Shown here piece by piece: positions 46,468-56,048 of a DNA stretch of 64,000 nt. Each line of letters opens with the position of its first letter. Within the stretch, counting starts at the first letter, position 1. Made by a program: the position numbers and the translations under genes. The notes under the pieces are model-generated. The model did not search any database. It was not told the origin of the DNA and was given only the letters and a program-made list of their open reading frames with translations. This stretch comes from CAWHNT01 sp963830775 (GTDB taxonomy: Bacteria; Pseudomonadota; Alphaproteobacteria; Geminicoccales; Geminicoccaceae). The stretch lies in assembly GCA_963830775.1 (NCBI GenBank), contig CAWHNT010000024.1:186001-250000 (forward strand), read 5' to 3'.

Positions 46468-46675
46468 TGACCGCAACGACGCACTTGCGCAGGCGCTGCG
46501 GTGCGGGAACCGGCGGGCTTGCGGAACCGGGCGGCGGTCGGTAGGCGCATGGGCTGCCGGGTGCTGCTCACGCGCCCCGGCGAAACTTCGGGTTGCCCTG
46601 GAGATCGCGCACTTGCCCTTGTCGCCGCGGATGCCGTCAGAGCGCCGTCGCAGCCGCGACCCAGGCTAGCGCGGC

Positions 46676-48199
46676 ATGCTGCTCGCCGCCTACGTGGCGC
46701 TGCTGCTGGGGCTGGCGCTGAACGCGCCGCCGGCCTTGTGGCAGCCCGACAACAGCTCCTTCATCCTCGTCATCGGCGCCATCGGCCTCTGGCGCTATGG
46801 CTGGAACCTGCTGCACCTCGTGCGCTCGGTCTGGTATCGCCGCGTGCGCTTCCGCCGCTGGCGGCGGCATGTCGACCGGCTTCTGGTCGAGGCCGAGAAG
46901 GCCGAGGCAGGCGACCTCCTGCGCGTGCCCGAGCTCTTCATCGTGGTGACGAGCTTCCGCATCCGTGCCGAGACCACGGCCACGGTGATCGAAGCAGCGC
47001 TGGGTGAGGTGATCCGCTATGGCCGGCCCGCCACGCTCGTGGCTTCGATCGTCGAGATCGGCGACCAGCGTCTGTTCAAGAACGCCTTCACGCGCCTCTC
47101 GCCGCCAGCCCATGTCCGGCTCATGCTCGTGCGCGCCAAAGGGACGGGCAAGCGCGACGGCGTGGCGCTGGCCCTGCGTGCCATCGCCAGGGCACACCCG
47201 CAGCCCGGGGCCGTGGTCATCCTCCAGGATGGCGACGCCGTGCTGCCGCCCGGCTGCCTCGATCGCATCCTGCCCTTCTTTCGCCTGATGCCGGGCCTTG
47301 CTGGCCTCACTACCGACGAGGACTGCGTGGTGGCCGATGGCGGCCCGTTGATGAGCGCCTGGCACCGGCTGCGCTTCGCCCAGCGTCACCTGCTGATGTG
47401 CTCGATGGCGCTTTCGGGGCGGCTGATCACGCTCACGGGCCGGATGGCGGTCTACCCGGTGCGGATCGCCACCGACCCCGGCTTCATCAACATCGTCCAG
47501 AACGACGAGCTCGACCACTGGCGGCTGGGCCGCTTCAGGCTCCTCACCGGCGAGGACAAGTCCACCGCCTACTGGCTGCTCCGCCGCAGCCTGCGCATGC
47601 TCTACGTGCCGGATGTGCGGGTGGTCACGATCGAACACCCGCCGGCACCCGACCTGCCGCGCGCCTCAACCGCCCTGATGCTGCGCTGGTTCGGCAACAT
47701 GCTGCGTGCCAGTGGCCGGGCGATAGCCCTGGGGCCGCGCCGGCTCGGCCCGTTCCTCTGGTGGTGCCTCGTCGATCAGCGGATCTCGATGTGGACGCCG
47801 CTTGTCGGGCCCATCGCCGCCCTCTGCCTGGCGGTCGCGGTCACACCCGTTTTCCTTTACGCCTATGTCCTCTGGGTGATGCTGACCCGCCTCCTCCAGA
47901 CCCTGGCCCTGCTCACCGTCCGGCCCACGGTCGACGGCCTCTATCCCTTCCTGATCTACTACAACCAGCTCTATGGTGCCTTTCTCAAGACCTTCATCCT
48001 GTTCCGGCTCGATCGGCAGCGCTGGACGCGCCAGAACACGTTCTTCCAGGTCGAGTTGCCGCCATGGCGGATGCGCCTGCGGGCGCTTGGCTCGCTCTAC
48101 CTGCACGCGCTGGCGCTGGCCATGCTCGTGACTGCCGTCGCCGTTGCCACGGGCCTGTTACCGGTGCCGCAGGCCACGAGCGTCACGGCGTTGTTCTAG
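46676..48199 (+). CDS. alg8: Alg8-like glycosyltransferase (alginate-type polymer synthase)
   Basis: 507 aa, close to Alg8 length. Two N-terminal membrane segments, a cytoplasmic GT2 domain with QDGDAVLPPG and the catalytic TGEDKSTAYWLLRR, an RWFGNMLR motif in the QxxRW position, the WWCLVDQRISMWTPL stretch and C-terminal membrane segments. Alg8 polymerises GDP-mannuronate with Alg44. alg44 follows 9 bases on, but no algK, E, G, X or J is present, so the polymer and its export route are uncertain. Confidence 0.82.
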   Translation: MLLAAYVALLLGLALNAPPALWQPDNSSFILVIGAIGLWRYGWNLLHLVRSVWYRRVRFRRWRRHVDRLLVEAEKAEAGDLLRVPELFIVVTSFRIRAETTATVIEAALGEVIRYGRPATLVASIVEIGDQRLFKNAFTRLSPPAHVRLMLVRAKGTGKRDGVALALRAIARAHPQPGAVVILQDGDAVLPPGCLDRILPFFRLMPGLAGLTTDEDCVVADGGPLMSAWHRLRFAQRHLLMCSMALSGRLITLTGRMAVYPVRIATDPGFINIVQNDELDHWRLGRFRLLTGEDKSTAYWLLRRSLRMLYVPDVRVVTIEHPPAPDLPRASTALMLRWFGNMLRASGRAIALGPRRLGPFLWWCLVDQRISMWTPLVGPIAALCLAVAVTPVFLYAYVLWVMLTRLLQTLALLTVRPTVDGLYPFLIYYNQLYGAFLKTFILFRLDRQRWTRQNTFFQVELPPWRMRLRALGSLYLHALALAMLVTAVAVATGLLPVPQATSVTALF

Positions 48200-48208
48200 G
48201 ACAGGTCC

Positions 48209-49270
48209 ATGCAGCAGCAGATCGTCCACGAGGCCGAGGTCCACCGCCAGCACGTTCGGCTCAAAATCCCGATCGGGGTCGAGATCGACGGCACGCGCTA
48301 CGTGGTCGACGACTGGTCGATGGGCGGGTTCGGGGTCGCGAGCCCGATGACCTCGCGCCAGCCGGGCGAGCGCTTCCCGGTCCGGCTGATCTTCCCCTTC
48401 GAGGACTTCGAGATCTCGCTCCGGCTCGACTGCCAGACGATCTATGTCGAGGGCGAGCTGCCGCGCTTCGGCTGCCGCTTCCTGGCCCTGTCGCAAGGCC
48501 AGATCTCGCTCTTCCGCTACATCGTCGACGCCTACCTCTCGGGCGAGATCGTCACCGGCGGCGACCTGCTGGCCGTGGCCGGCCGCGACAACACGGCCGA
48601 AGCCCGCAGCCAGGCCCAGCTCTTCAGCCCGTTCCTGGCCGAGGACACGGCCGGCCGCCGCTGGCGGCGCTATATCGGCTACGCCTTCCTGGCCCTGGCC
48701 GGGCTCGCCCTGGCCGTGTTCGTCGCCACCGGCCTGCAGGAGCGCTTCCTGACGGTCGCCACCGACACGGCCGTGATCGAGGCACCGCTCTTCCGCATCA
48801 AGGCGCCCGTGGCCGGGACGGTGGTGAGCGCCATCCAGCCCGATGCCATCCTCCGCGCCGGCGACCCGGTGGCCCGTTTCAACGGCCCCGACGGCAGCTC
48901 CGTGGTGGTACCCAGCCCCTGCGAATGCTCGCTGCACGACTGGTCGGTGGAGCCTGGCCAGTTCGCCCAGCAGGGCGAGCCCGTGGCGACGCTCGTGGCT
49001 GTCGACCGGCCGCTCGTGGTCCGCGCCCAGGTGCCGTGGGATCAGGCAACCAGCCTCACCGTGGGCCAGGTGGCCGAGATCAGCGTGCCCGGCAAGCCCG
49101 AGACCTATAGCGGGCAGGTCGACCATATCGACTTCAAGGTCCCGCTCGGCACCCGCCGGCCCGAGGACCTGCTGCCGGCCGACCGGCGCAGTGCAACGGT
49201 GGTCGTCCGCCCCGACACGCCCTTCGATTTCAGCGACCTGGGCTCGCTCGTCAGCGTGCGCTTCCGCTGA
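48209..49270 (+). CDS. alg44: Alg44-like PilZ/membrane-fusion protein
   Basis: 353 aa. N-terminal PilZ domain with RQHVR (RxxxR) near residue 13 and DWSMGG (D/NxSxxG) near 37, the c-di-GMP-binding motifs. A membrane segment about 153-173 (IGYAFLALAGLALAVFVATG) is followed by a HlyD-type periplasmic domain (RIKAPVAGTVVSAIQPDA, then VPSPCECSLHDWSV). This is the Alg44 layout: c-di-GMP activates polymer synthesis by Alg8. Confidence 0.88.
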   Translation: MQQQIVHEAEVHRQHVRLKIPIGVEIDGTRYVVDDWSMGGFGVASPMTSRQPGERFPVRLIFPFEDFEISLRLDCQTIYVEGELPRFGCRFLALSQGQISLFRYIVDAYLSGEIVTGGDLLAVAGRDNTAEARSQAQLFSPFLAEDTAGRRWRRYIGYAFLALAGLALAVFVATGLQERFLTVATDTAVIEAPLFRIKAPVAGTVVSAIQPDAILRAGDPVARFNGPDGSSVVVPSPCECSLHDWSVEPGQFAQQGEPVATLVAVDRPLVVRAQVPWDQATSLTVGQVAEISVPGKPETYSGQVDHIDFKVPLGTRRPEDLLPADRRSATVVVRPDTPFDFSDLGSLVSVRFR

Positions 49271-49459
49271 TTCCGTTCGGAACCGCACCGCCAGGACAGC
49301 GTTGCACACCGGCCAGGGGCCTTGCGTTGGCACCCGGCCAGACCGGGGCTAAGCTGCCGGAAACGTGGCCCGGCGCAGCCCTGCATGCACGCGCCGGAGC
49401 TTGGCCTTGAGCCAATGGTGCGGCGGGAAAAGGGGGCGCGGCGAGACCGCGTAAAGCGC

Positions 49460-50692
49460 ATGCTGGTCGAAGGGTTCCTGCGAAGGCTCGTCCGGAAGGG
49501 CGAGCTCCGGGTGATCGACGCGGGCGGGCGCAGCTACGAGTTCAAGGGCCAGGAGCCACTGACTCGGGCCACGATCCGCTTCACCGATCGGCGCATCGAG
49601 CGCGAGATGCTGCTGAACCCCGGTCTGGCGGTGCCCGAGGCCTATGTCGACGGGCGCCTGATCGTGGAAGAGGGCGACCTGCGCGACTTCCTCGAGATCT
49701 GCAGCGTCAACACCAGCATCGGCCTCCCGTTCTCGGGCTACAGCTTCAGCGGCCCCCTTCGCCGGCTGCTGCGGCGCCTCTACCAGTTCCACCCGCCGCA
49801 ACGTTCCAAGGCCAACGTCGCCCACCATTACGACCTCTCGGGTGCCCTCTACGAGCTCTTCCTCGACAGCGAGCGGCAGTACACCTGCGCCTACTTCCCG
49901 ACCGGTAAGGAGGATATCGAGGAGGCGCAGCGGGCGAAGGAGCGCCATATCGCGGCCAAGCTGCTGCTGCGGCCGGGCCAGAAGGTGCTCGACATGGGCT
50001 GCGGCTGGGGCTCGCTGGCCCTCCATCTGGCCGGCGAGCACCAGGTCGACGTCACCGGCGTCACGCTCTCGGAGGAGCAGGTCCGCTGGGGCAACGAGCG
50101 GATGCGGGCCAGAGGGCTCGGCGACCGCGCCCGCCTCCTGCTGCAGGACTACCGCGCCGCCACCGGCCGCTTCGACCGCATCGTCTCGATCGGCATGCTG
50201 GAGCATGTCGGCATCAACCACTACGGCACGCTGTTCCGGCAGATCAGGGACCTCCTGCCCGACGACGGCGTGGCCCTGGTCCACTCGATCGGTCGCAGGG
50301 ACGGCCCGCATATCAACCATCCCTGGCTCACCAAGTGGATCTTCCCGGGCTCCTACGCCCCTGCCCTCTCCGAGGTGATCCCGGCGATCGAGCGCCAGGG
50401 CCTGTGGATCACCGACATCGAGATCCTGCGCCTGCACTATGCGCAGACGCTCAAGCGCTGGCGCGAGAAGTTCCTCGCCAACTGGGACAAGGCCAAGGCC
50501 ATCTACGACGAGCGCTTCTGCCGGATGTGGGACGTCTACCTCGTCGGCACCGAGCTCTTCTTCACCCACCAGGGCGGGTTCATCTTCCAGATCCAGGTCG
50601 CCAAGGAGCAGACGGCGGTGCCGCTGACCCGCGACTATATCTACGAGGCGGAGCACGGCCTCCCGCTGGCGCACGCCCGAGCGGCCGAGTAG
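49460..50692 (+). CDS. cfa: Cyclopropane-fatty-acyl-phospholipid synthase
   Basis: 410 aa from ATG 49460; ATG 49415 is a possible longer start. An N-terminal lipid-binding part (VIDAGGRSYEFKG) precedes the SAM domain with VLDMGCGWGSLALHLA, GVTLSEEQ, SIGMLEHVG and HSIGRRDGPHI. The YDLSGALYELFLDSERQYTCAYF block is diagnostic of CFA synthases, which methylenate unsaturated membrane lipids, typically under stress or in stationary phase. Follows alg44 by about 190 bases. Confidence 0.92.
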   Translation: MLVEGFLRRLVRKGELRVIDAGGRSYEFKGQEPLTRATIRFTDRRIEREMLLNPGLAVPEAYVDGRLIVEEGDLRDFLEICSVNTSIGLPFSGYSFSGPLRRLLRRLYQFHPPQRSKANVAHHYDLSGALYELFLDSERQYTCAYFPTGKEDIEEAQRAKERHIAAKLLLRPGQKVLDMGCGWGSLALHLAGEHQVDVTGVTLSEEQVRWGNERMRARGLGDRARLLLQDYRAATGRFDRIVSIGMLEHVGINHYGTLFRQIRDLLPDDGVALVHSIGRRDGPHINHPWLTKWIFPGSYAPALSEVIPAIERQGLWITDIEILRLHYAQTLKRWREKFLANWDKAKAIYDERFCRMWDVYLVGTELFFTHQGGFIFQIQVAKEQTAVPLTRDYIYEAEHGLPLAHARAAE

Positions 50693-50697
50693 CGCCA

Positions 50698-51474
50698 TTG
50701 ACCACGGTCGAGCTCGCCTACCGTCGCCAGGGCAGCGGCCCGCCGCTCTTGTGCCTGCACGGACTCCTGGGCTCGGGGCGCAACTGGGTCGGCATCGCCA
50801 CGGCCCTTGCCGACCGCTTCGACGTCATCCTCCCCGACCTGCGCAACCACGGCACCTCGCCCTGGTCGGACGAGGTCACCTACCCCGCCATGGCCGCGGA
50901 CGTCACGGCCCTGCTCGACCGCCTGGGCCTGGATCGGGTCCACCTCCTCGGCCACAGCATGGGCGGCAAGGTGGCGATGACGCTGGCGCTCACCGTGCCT
51001 GAGCGCATCGACCGCCTGATCGTCGCCGACATCGCCCCGGTCCAGTACGGACCCGGCCTCGAGACCTACATCGACGCCATGCTGGCCGTTGACCTCAGCC
51101 AAGTCACCCGCCGCGACCAGGCCGACGCTGCCCTGACCGCCGCCGCCCCGGAGCCCGGAATCCGCAGCTTCCTCCTGCAGAACCTCGAGCGCCGCGAAGG
51201 CCAGTTCACCTGGCGCCCGAACCTGGCAGCCCTGCGCACCGCCATGCCGTTGATCCGCGGCTTCCCCGACCTGCCCGGCGCCGAGCCCTACCAGGACCCG
51301 TGCTGCTTCATCCACGGTGCCCGCTCCACCTATGTCCAGGACGAGCACCTGCCCAGGGTCCGCGAGCTCTTCCCTGGCGCCACGCTGCACACGATCAAGG
51401 ACGCCGGCCATTGGCTGCACGCCGAACAGCCGCAGGCGTTCCTGGATGCCCTTCTGCTCTGCCTGGGCAGGTGA
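50698..51474 (+). CDS. Alpha/beta-hydrolase (YbfF-like esterase)
   Basis: 258 aa from TTG 50698, 5 bases after the cfa stop. Nucleophile Ser in GHSMGGKVAM near residue 88, oxyanion HGLLGSGRNW near 21, and the late GHWLHAEQP His. DLRNHGTSPW is typical of YbfF-type acyl-esterases. Substrate unknown; tight linkage to cfa may mean lipid turnover, which is inference. Confidence 0.83.
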   Translation: MTTVELAYRRQGSGPPLLCLHGLLGSGRNWVGIATALADRFDVILPDLRNHGTSPWSDEVTYPAMAADVTALLDRLGLDRVHLLGHSMGGKVAMTLALTVPERIDRLIVADIAPVQYGPGLETYIDAMLAVDLSQVTRRDQADAALTAAAPEPGIRSFLLQNLERREGQFTWRPNLAALRTAMPLIRGFPDLPGAEPYQDPCCFIHGARSTYVQDEHLPRVRELFPGATLHTIKDAGHWLHAEQPQAFLDALLLCLGR

Positions 51475-51482
51475 ACGCGGCC

Positions 51483-52064
51483 CTATCGCAGGAAGCTGTC
51501 GACCTGGAGCACCACACCCGGCAGCAGCTGCGGCTCGACCGACGATCCCGCTCCCAGGCGAGCAACGCTCGAATAGCCCTTGGCCGCCGGCCCGCGGCAC
51601 ACCTCGACCTGCAGCCGCTCCAGGTCGACGATCCACACCTCCGCTATGCCGTGCCGCCCGTAGAGCGGCAGCTTCACCGCGCGGTCGTAGCGAAGGCTGC
51701 TGTCAGCCACTTCCACCAGTAGCAGCACGTCCGGCACCGTCGGGATCGCCGTGGTGTAGTCGTCGTCCCGGGGCCGCAGGAGCGCAAAATCAGGCTCCGG
51801 CTCGCTGAAGTCGTCGAGCCGGACCGGGTTCTGCACCGCCACCACGGCCCGTGTGCCGACGGCCGTGACCAGCAGCCGGTTCAGGCGGTTGATCGTGCCC
51901 GAGTGGAAGCTGCCGATCGCCGACATCTCGATCAGCTCTCCCTCGATCAGCTCGACGCGCTTCTTCCCGATGAAGATGCCGGCCTCGCCCATGCGGTGAT
52001 ACTCGTGCACGTCCAGCTTACGTCGCGTAATCCAAGGGTTGTCCAACAAGACTGGCTCGGTCAT
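51483..52064 (-). CDS. Uma2-family (DUF820) putative endonuclease
   Basis: 193 aa from ATG at 52064. ELIEGELIEMSAIGSFHSGTI, SEPEPDFALLRP and LLLVEVADSS give the restriction-endonuclease-like E..D..ExV pattern of Uma2 proteins. Members are abundant in cyanobacteria and some alphaproteobacteria; their substrate is not established. Same strand as, and 47 bases after, higA. Confidence 0.85.
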   Translation of the reverse strand: MTEPVLLDNPWITRRKLDVHEYHRMGEAGIFIGKKRVELIEGELIEMSAIGSFHSGTINRLNRLLVTAVGTRAVVAVQNPVRLDDFSEPEPDFALLRPRDDDYTTAIPTVPDVLLLVEVADSSLRYDRAVKLPLYGRHGIAEVWIVDLERLQVEVCRGPAAKGYSSVARLGAGSSVEPQLLPGVVLQVDSFLR

Positions 52065-52111
52065 CGGCCACTCCTTCGGCGTCGGGCCACAGCTTCGCGC
52101 AGAAGCTGCGA

Positions 52112-52415
52112 TCAAGCTGCCCGTGGCTGCACATCCCGCTCGATCTCGGCACCGCGGTCCGCCTGCGCACGCGAAAGCTCGTAGGCGGCCTGAAGGTTGA
52201 GCCAGAACTGCGGGGTGGTGCTCGAAGTAGCGGGCAAGCCGTAGCGCGGTGTCGGCGGTCACCGCCCGCGGCTCCCGCTCCCGGATAATGGCCCCGATCC
52301 GGGTAGCAGGCACGCGCAAGGCCAAGGCCAGCGCATTCCCGCTGAGCCCCAAAGGACGCATGAACTCCTCCCGCAGCACCTCGCCAGGATGCGTCCGCAC
52401 GCGCCCGATCCGCAC
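52112..52415 (-). CDS. higA: HigA-type antitoxin, frameshifted
   Basis: From GTG at 52415 the frame reads IGRVRTHPGEVLREEFMRPL, LSGNALALALRV and TADTALRLARYF, the HigA helix-turn-helix. A single-base change near 52215 is needed to reach the family ending TTPQFWLNLQAAYELSRA and the TGA at 52112. HigA neutralises HigB and represses the operon. It begins 16 bases after higB, the usual toxin-first order. Confidence 0.78.
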
Positions 52416-52431
52416 GCCGGAGGGCGTTTCG

Positions 52432-52743
52432 TCAGTGGTAGTCGACGATCTCAACATCCTCTGCACCTTCGTTCCAACGGAAGCAGATGCGCCACTGATC
52501 GTTGATCCTGATCGACCATTGCCCCTCGCGATCACCTTTGAGCTTCTCGAGCCGGTTGCCCGGTGGCGCCTTGAGGTCTTCAAGCCGCTCCGCAGCGTCG
52601 AGCATGTCCAGCTTCCGACAGGCCGCGGCCGTGATCCCGCGCAGTCTCCGTGGAGAGCCGCCGCGGAACAGCTCCTCGGTAGACCTGTCTTTGAAACCCT
52701 TGATCACACGAGCTAAAATGTGCCGCGTGGCGTACAACGTCAA
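52432..52743 (-). CDS. higB: HigB/RelE-superfamily toxin
   Basis: 103 aa. LRGITAAACRKLDMLDAAERL, PPGNRLEKLKGDREGQWSIRIN and WRICFRWNEGAEDVEIVDYH match HigB-type ribosome-dependent mRNA interferases. The basic and aromatic C-terminal block carries the catalytic region. Followed by higA. Confidence 0.88.
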   Translation of the reverse strand: MTLYATRHILARVIKGFKDRSTEELFRGGSPRRLRGITAAACRKLDMLDAAERLEDLKAPPGNRLEKLKGDREGQWSIRINDQWRICFRWNEGAEDVEIVDYH

Positions 52744-52794
52744 GCATTAGATGGGCAGACGGCAGGACGGGATCACCTGCCCACATACGCAACC

Positions 52795-53434
52795 TCACTC
52801 CTCCTCTTTCCCCGCCAGCCACTCCGCCGCCGTGATCCGCGGCACGTCCACCAGATCCGTCGTCCGCGCGTACCAGCCCCGCCCGTGCATGCGCCCCACC
52901 AGGCGCAGCCCCGGCGTGTCGACATAGTGCCTGGCCGGATCGAGCATGAGCTCGTCCCGGATGTGCATCCCCACCACCTCGCCCAGCACCAGCGTGTGCC
53001 TGCCGATCGGGATCAGCTGGAAGGTCCTGCACTCTAGCGCCACCGGGCTCTCGGCGATCCGTGGCGGTGCCACCTTCTCGGACGGCAGCGGCGTCAGGCC
53101 GGCTTGCGCGAGCTCGCCGGTCCCGGGCTCGAAGTCGGCGGCGGTGACGTTCATGCCCTGCAGCACCTCCTCGGAGACGAGGCAGACCACGAACTCGCCC
53201 CTGGCGCGAACGTTGGCGACCGTGTCCTTGGCCGAGCCCTCCGGCCGCGGCCCGATGCCGATCCCGACCACCATGGGATCGTCGGAGAAGATGTTGAAGA
53301 ACGAGAACGGTGCCGCGTTCACCCGGTCCAGCTCGTCCAGCGTCACCATCCAGGCAATCGGCCGCGGCACGATGGTCGAGACTGCAAGCTTGTAGCGGTC
53401 GCGCACGGGCAGGTCTCGCGAAATCGAAGTACAT
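52795..53434 (-). CDS. Flavin reductase-like domain protein, frameshifted near start
   Basis: FMN-binding split-barrel protein: YKLAVSTIVPRPIAWMVTLD, NAAPFSFFNIFSDDPMV and LECRTFQLIPIGRHTLVLGE are typical of the flavin reductase/DIM6 family, about 210 aa. ATG at 53434 has GAGGAG 7 bases upstream and gives MYFDFA, but one base must be adjusted near 53420 to enter the frame at LPVRDRYK. GTG at 53406 is an alternative start without frameshift. Probably supplies reduced flavin or acts as an FMN oxidoreductase; partner unknown. Confidence 0.8.
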
Positions 53435-53463
53435 CGAGGGCTCCTCGGCAGCGGTGCTGGGGC

Positions 53464-54039
53464 TCAGGCGCCGAGACGCTCCACCAGCACCTCGAGGCCG
53501 GGCTCGGCTATCCCGATCTCTTGCAGGTGCGCCACCGTGTTGCGGACATAGTCCGCGCAGGTGCCGGCAGCCCCCTGCCCCTGGCGGACGCACGCGAGCA
53601 CCGCCTCCTGGTCGAGATCGCCCGCGAACTGCTCGTGCCCGGGTATCGCCACATAGCACCAGGCGTCCACCGTCTCGCCGGTCGACAGCAGGCGAAGCGG
53701 CAGCAGAACGCGCTCATAGACGTAGGTGTTCATCAGCTCGCGGTCGTCGAGATAGCTGATGACCTCGGCCTCCCGCACCCGCTCGACGCCGAAGGCGAGC
53801 CCGACGCAGTGCCCGCCCGGTGCCAGGCCCAGGACGAGGCCGGGTCGCGTCGCCGTGCCGCGATAATGGTGCGAGTAGATGCACAAGGCCCGGTGCCAGC
53901 CGTCGAGCCGCGCCACCTCGCAGGCCTCGTGCAGGAAGCCGGGCCGCCACATCAGGGAGCCGTAGCCGAAGAACCAGGCGAGCGACGGGCACCCGCCCGC
54001 GGGCTCAGCCGGGCTCCTCGTCGGCGGGCTTGCGGACAT
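53464..54039 (-). CDS. chaC: Gamma-glutamylcyclotransferase (ChaC-type)
   Basis: 191 aa. FFGYGSLMWRPGFLHE at residue 23 is the substrate-binding loop, and YLDDREL supplies the catalytic-Glu region of ChaC proteins, which cleave glutathione to 5-oxoproline and Cys-Gly. The start overlaps the end of tyrA by 35 bases, so it is the last gene of the aromatic amino-acid block, probably by operon chance. Confidence 0.87.
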   Translation of the reverse strand: MSASPPTRSPAEPAGGCPSLAWFFGYGSLMWRPGFLHEACEVARLDGWHRALCIYSHHYRGTATRPGLVLGLAPGGHCVGLAFGVERVREAEVISYLDDRELMNTYVYERVLLPLRLLSTGETVDAWCYVAIPGHEQFAGDLDQEAVLACVRQGQGAAGTCADYVRNTVAHLQEIGIAEPGLEVLVERLGA

Positions 54040-54916
54040 AGGCCTGGCCGGCCTGGATCACGCCGCGGCGGATGGCGCGGGTGCGGGTGAAGAGATCGAA
54101 CAGCGGATCGCCCTGGCTCCAGCGGATCGCCCGCTGCAGGGCCACGAGGTCCTCCATGAACCGGCCCAGCATCTCGAGCACGGCCTCGCGGTTGTTCAGG
54201 AACACGTCCCGCCACATGGTGGGGTCGGAGGCGGCGATACGGGTGAAGTCGGTGAAGCCGCCGGCCGCATACTTGAACACCTCCGTCCGGGCCTCCTCCT
54301 CCAGGTCGGCCACCGTGCCCACGATCGTGTAGGCGATGAGATGCGGCAGGTGCGAGGTGATGGCCAGCACGCGGTCGTGGTGCTCGGGCGTCATCAGGTC
54401 GACCGAGGCGCCCGCCAGCTCCCACATCTCGCGCACGCGCCGCACCGCCTCGGGGTCCGTGTCCTCGATCGGCGTCAGGATGACCGGGCGATGCTGGAAC
54501 AGCGTGGCGAAGGCGGCGTCCGGGCCTGAGTGCTCCGTGCCGGCCACGGGATGGCCCGGCACGAACCGCCCGGGCACCGGCAGATGGGGGATCACGTCAC
54601 GGACGATCTGGGCCTTGACCGAGCCTACGTCCGTGATGATGGCGTCGTGCTCAAGCGCCGGCGCCATCGCGGCCGCCAGCGGCCCCATCGCCGCCGGGGG
54701 TGTCCCCAGCACGACCAGGTCGGCCCCGCGCACGGCTTCTGCCGGATCCGCCACCGCGGAATCGCACAAGCCCAGCTCCAGTGCCCGGGCCCGCGTCTCC
54801 GGGCGGCGGCTCGCGGCCACGATCTCCCCTGCTGCGTTCTCCCGTCGCAGCACACGGGCCAGCGAGCCGTTGATCAGCCCGATGCCCAACATCGCGACGC
54901 GGCGGAACGGGGTCAT
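54005..54916 (-). CDS. tyrA: Prephenate/arogenate dehydrogenase
   Basis: 303 aa. Rossmann motif MLGIGLINGSLARVL at the start, ITDVGSVK near 96 and the catalytic/substrate block HPVAGTEHSGPDAAF near 120, then SHLPHLIAYTIV and AAGGFTDFTRIAASDP. It oxidatively decarboxylates prephenate (or arogenate) for tyrosine synthesis. ATG 54916 overlaps the hisC stop (ATGA). Confidence 0.93.
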   Translation of the reverse strand: MTPFRRVAMLGIGLINGSLARVLRRENAAGEIVAASRRPETRARALELGLCDSAVADPAEAVRGADLVVLGTPPAAMGPLAAAMAPALEHDAIITDVGSVKAQIVRDVIPHLPVPGRFVPGHPVAGTEHSGPDAAFATLFQHRPVILTPIEDTDPEAVRRVREMWELAGASVDLMTPEHHDRVLAITSHLPHLIAYTIVGTVADLEEEARTEVFKYAAGGFTDFTRIAASDPTMWRDVFLNNREAVLEMLGRFMEDLVALQRAIRWSQGDPLFDLFTRTRAIRRGVIQAGQAYVRKPADEEPG

Positions 54917-56020
54917 GCGGCGCGGCTCGCGTGCATGAGCTCGCCCAGCGCCGCAACAACCCGCCGGTTCTCCTCCTCGAGGCCCACGGTGACCCGCAAC
55001 GCGTTCGGCAGCCCATAGGCCGCGATCGCCCGCGGGATGATGCCGAGGTGCTCGAGATGGGCGGTGGCGCTGGCGACGTCACAACCGGGAATGTCGGTGG
55101 GGAACTCGATCAGCACGAAGTTGCCGACGCTGGGCCAGACGGTAAGGCCCAGGGCAGCGATCTGCCCGCTGAGCCAGGGCAGCCAGACCTCGTTGTGCCG
55201 CCGTGCCCGCTCCTGATGCTCGACATCCTCGAGTGCCGCCACCGCCGCCGCCTGGGCCGGCGTGCCGACGTTGAACGGGCCCCGGCTGCGGTTGATCACG
55301 TCCACGATCGCCGCGTGGCCGGTCATCCACCCCACCCTGAGTGCCGCCAGCCCATGGAGCTTGGAGAAGGTCCGCGTCATCACGACGTTGGCGGCCTCTC
55401 GGGCAAGCTCCAGCCCGCTCGCATAGTCGGCAGCCGAGGCATACTCGGCATAGGCCGCATCGACGACGAGGATCACGTCCTCGGGCAGCCCGGCATGCAG
55501 GCGACGAAGCTCCTCGCCGGTCAGGTAGCTGCCCGTCGGGTTGTTCGGGTTGGCGATGAAGACCAGCCGGGTGCGGCTGGTCACCGCCGCCAGCAGCGCA
55601 TCGACATCGGCCTTCATGCCCGCACTCAGGCGCGGTGACGGGATGCGCACCCGCGGCGAGGGCCGAGAGCCGGTACATGAGAAAGCCGTGCGCGCTGTAG
55701 AGAACCTCGTCGCCCGGCCCGGCATAGGCCTTGATCAGGAGGGCGATCAGCTCGTCCGAGCCGGCACCGCAGACGATCAGCTCGGGGTCGAGATTGTGCC
55801 GCCTGCCGATCGCCTGCCGCAGCGCCGCCGCCCCGCCATCGGGGTAGCGGTGCAGCTCGCCGGCAAGCTCACGATAGGCGGCAACGGCCCGCGGGCTCGG
55901 TCCCAGCGGGCTCTCGTTGCTGGAGAGCTTGGCGACCGGCCGGTCGCTCGCGACCTTGGACTTGCCGCCGACATAGGGTGCGATCTCGAGGATGCCGGGG
56001 CGCGGCCGCGGAAGAGACAT
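54913..56020 (-). CDS. hisC: Histidinol-phosphate/aromatic aminotransferase, frameshifted
   Basis: ATG at 56020 gives GILEIAPYVGGKSKV, KLSSNESPLGPSPRAV and VCGAGSDELIALL; one base near 55640 must be changed to continue with DVDALLAAVTSRTRLVFI, NPNNPTGSYL and the PLP Lys in TRTFSKLHGLAALRVGW, to 54913. Joined length (about 369 aa) is normal for HisC. In this operon it may serve both histidine and phenylalanine/tyrosine synthesis. A true null would cause auxotrophy unless duplicated, so an error is likely. Confidence 0.87.
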
Positions 56021-56048
56021 GCGAGGTACCTTGCGGACGGTGCCGGGC

